A stretch of 54,641 bases of DNA, taken from Nitrospinota bacterium. GTDB taxonomy: Bacteria > Nitrospinota_A > UBA7883 > JACRLM01. Under the pieces are notes generated by a model that saw only the letters and a list, made by a program, of their open reading frames with translations, made no database searches and was not told where the DNA came from. The stretch is from NCBI GenBank assembly GCA_016235255.1, contig JACRLM010000003.1, positions 1-54,641 on the forward strand, given 5' to 3'. Both the position numbers and the translations under genes were made by a program. This document shows, piece by piece, positions 54,209 to 54,641 of this stretch (its first letter is position 1; every line of letters starts with the position of its first letter).

Positions 54209-54526
54209 ATGCGGTTTCGCGGATTTAAGATTGTTTCCATCATGGCGCTCATTGGGGCGGCCATGGCCTCCTGCGCCTCTCTTGCCCAAAAGGTTTCAGC
54301 CAACACCGAAGTGAAGCTGGAAAAGGTCTTCGCGGAAAATCCCCTTTCGCAGACGATCACCTTGGCCAAAGAGCTTGTTGGCGCCACCATCGGCGCGCCT
54401 TCCGAAGGGCGCGATTCAGACCTGATGCTGACCGTCAAGATGTACCTTAAGAACAACAACTCGTTCGACCTTGATCTTATGCGGGTCTCCTATACCCTTA
54501 CGCGAAAGTGTCCTAAACTTAGTTGA
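54209..54526 (+). pseudogene. Small LEA/WHy-like lipoprotein, 3' end removed by IS insertion
   Basis: The first 98 or so residues are native: a signal with a possible lipobox ending at Cys22, a helical part (NTEVKLEKVFAENPLSQTI), then a beta-rich DLMLTVKMYLKNNNSFDLDL stretch resembling LEA-14/WHy immunoglobulin-like proteins. At 54504 the repeat begins and supplies the last seven residues (RKCPKLS) and a stop. The rest of the gene is lost or lies past the IS. ATG 54209 follows a GGAG site. Confidence 0.75.
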
Positions 54527-54640
54527 AACGAAGGTATGACCTCACCTGCTACCATGTTTTTGAACGAAAACAACGGAAAGCAAGGAGGTCACATGAAAAG
54601 AGTAAACGGTAACGGGAAAACTGGCAAGGGAAGAATGGAT
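54504..54640 (+). mobile_element. Insertion-sequence end (right copy, partial)
   Basis: These bases are the reverse complement of 1-137 with no mismatch. The end starts around GAAAGTGTCCTAAACTTAG inside a lipoprotein gene and is oriented so that its ORF runs off the contig. The second identical copy shows that this element is present at least twice and is recent. Confidence 0.85.
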
Positions 54641-54641
54641 T
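54593..54641 (+). CDS. First codons of a probable transposase ORF (partial)
   Basis: ATG 54593 follows an AAGGAGGT site by three bases and encodes MKRVNGNGKTGKGRMD before the contig ends. It is identical to the ORF start at 49-1 on the other strand. Confidence 0.5.
   Translation, partial: MKRVNGNGKTGKGRMD

Noticed and set aside
1..54641. Inverted terminal repeats suggesting a linear plasmid or phage genome
   Set aside because: The ends cut through two unrelated genes, each contains the start of an outward ORF, and the interior is chromosomal housekeeping genes.
1..54641. CRISPR array, prophage or large genomic island
   Set aside because: No spaced direct repeats, no phage structural or integrase genes, and core genes throughout; the fic gene is the clearest compositional outlier seen by eye.

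Overview
The window reads as ordinary chromosome from a Gram-negative (diderm) bacterium, not a plasmid or phage. It carries rpoD, dnaG, yqeY, rpmB, rpmF, plsX, fabH, plsY, purF, uvrC, nth, polX, rsmB, rsmI, lnt and one tRNA. An outer membrane is implied by lnt, a heptosyltransferase-type GT9 protein and several lipoproteins. By eye the GC content is roughly 55-60%, and GTG/TTG starts are frequent. The gene mix (mitochondrial-type aconitase, stand-alone MetH-activation protein, KamA plus ATP-grasp, HisA/HisF-related protein, NapG-like ferredoxin, PolX) resembles Desulfobacterota or Nitrospinota-like lineages. There is no 16S gene, so this placement is inference.

Both ends of the contig are the same 137-bp sequence in opposite orientation (1-137 and 54504-54640). 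Each copy holds a strong ribosome binding site and the first 16 codons of an ORF running outward off the contig. This is best read as one end of a multicopy insertion sequence at which assembly stopped. Both insertions break genes: an aconitase loses its C-terminal swivel domain on the left, and a small lipoprotein is cut on the right.

Layout. 1.8-3.1 kb: RMD1/YagE-like membrane protein and a winged-helix protein. 3.2-8.8 kb (minus): lemA, a TPM protein, yqeY, dnaG, rpoD, tRNA(CAT). 8.9-12.4 kb (plus): HIT protein, rsmB, PASTA protein, rsmI. 12.4-17.0 kb: two unknown membrane proteins, a PQQ-propeller lipoprotein, an ankyrin protein, purF. 17.2-19.5 kb: polX-nth. 19.6-24.3 kb: an Ala/Lys-rich protein, MetH-activation protein, phasin-like protein, UbiB-like kinase, uridine-kinase-like protein, four-cluster ferredoxin. 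24.3-28.0 kb: sensor kinase, REC-GAF-GGDEF regulator, plsY. 28.2-32.0 kb: J-domain protein, then kamA with a D-Ala-D-Ala-ligase-like ATP-grasp protein. 32.1-36.7 kb: lnt, two glycosyltransferases, HisA/F-like protein, TPR protein. 37.0-40.3 kb: SH3 protein, M48 protease, exported acetolactate decarboxylase, DUF1858 protein, rpmB, GNAT protein. 40.4-41.1 kb: a HigB/HigA-type toxin-antitoxin pair. 41.3-45.4 kb: uvrC and a CHASE2 cyclase. 45.4-46.7 kb: MazG-like protein and a glycosyltransferase. 46.9-50.6 kb: the yceD-rpmF-plsX-fabH cluster and a cytidylate-kinase-like protein. 50.7-54.5 kb: pseudo-receiver TPR protein, an AT-rich fic gene behind three evenly spaced operators, larE, truncated lipoprotein.

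The strongest second-look items are the three 40-bp-spaced inverted repeats before fic, a three-hairpin cassette translated into the cyclase tail, the paired IS ends with the broken aconitase, the kamA/ATP-grasp pair, and a strong terminator hairpin overlapping the 5' end of the HisA/F-like gene.
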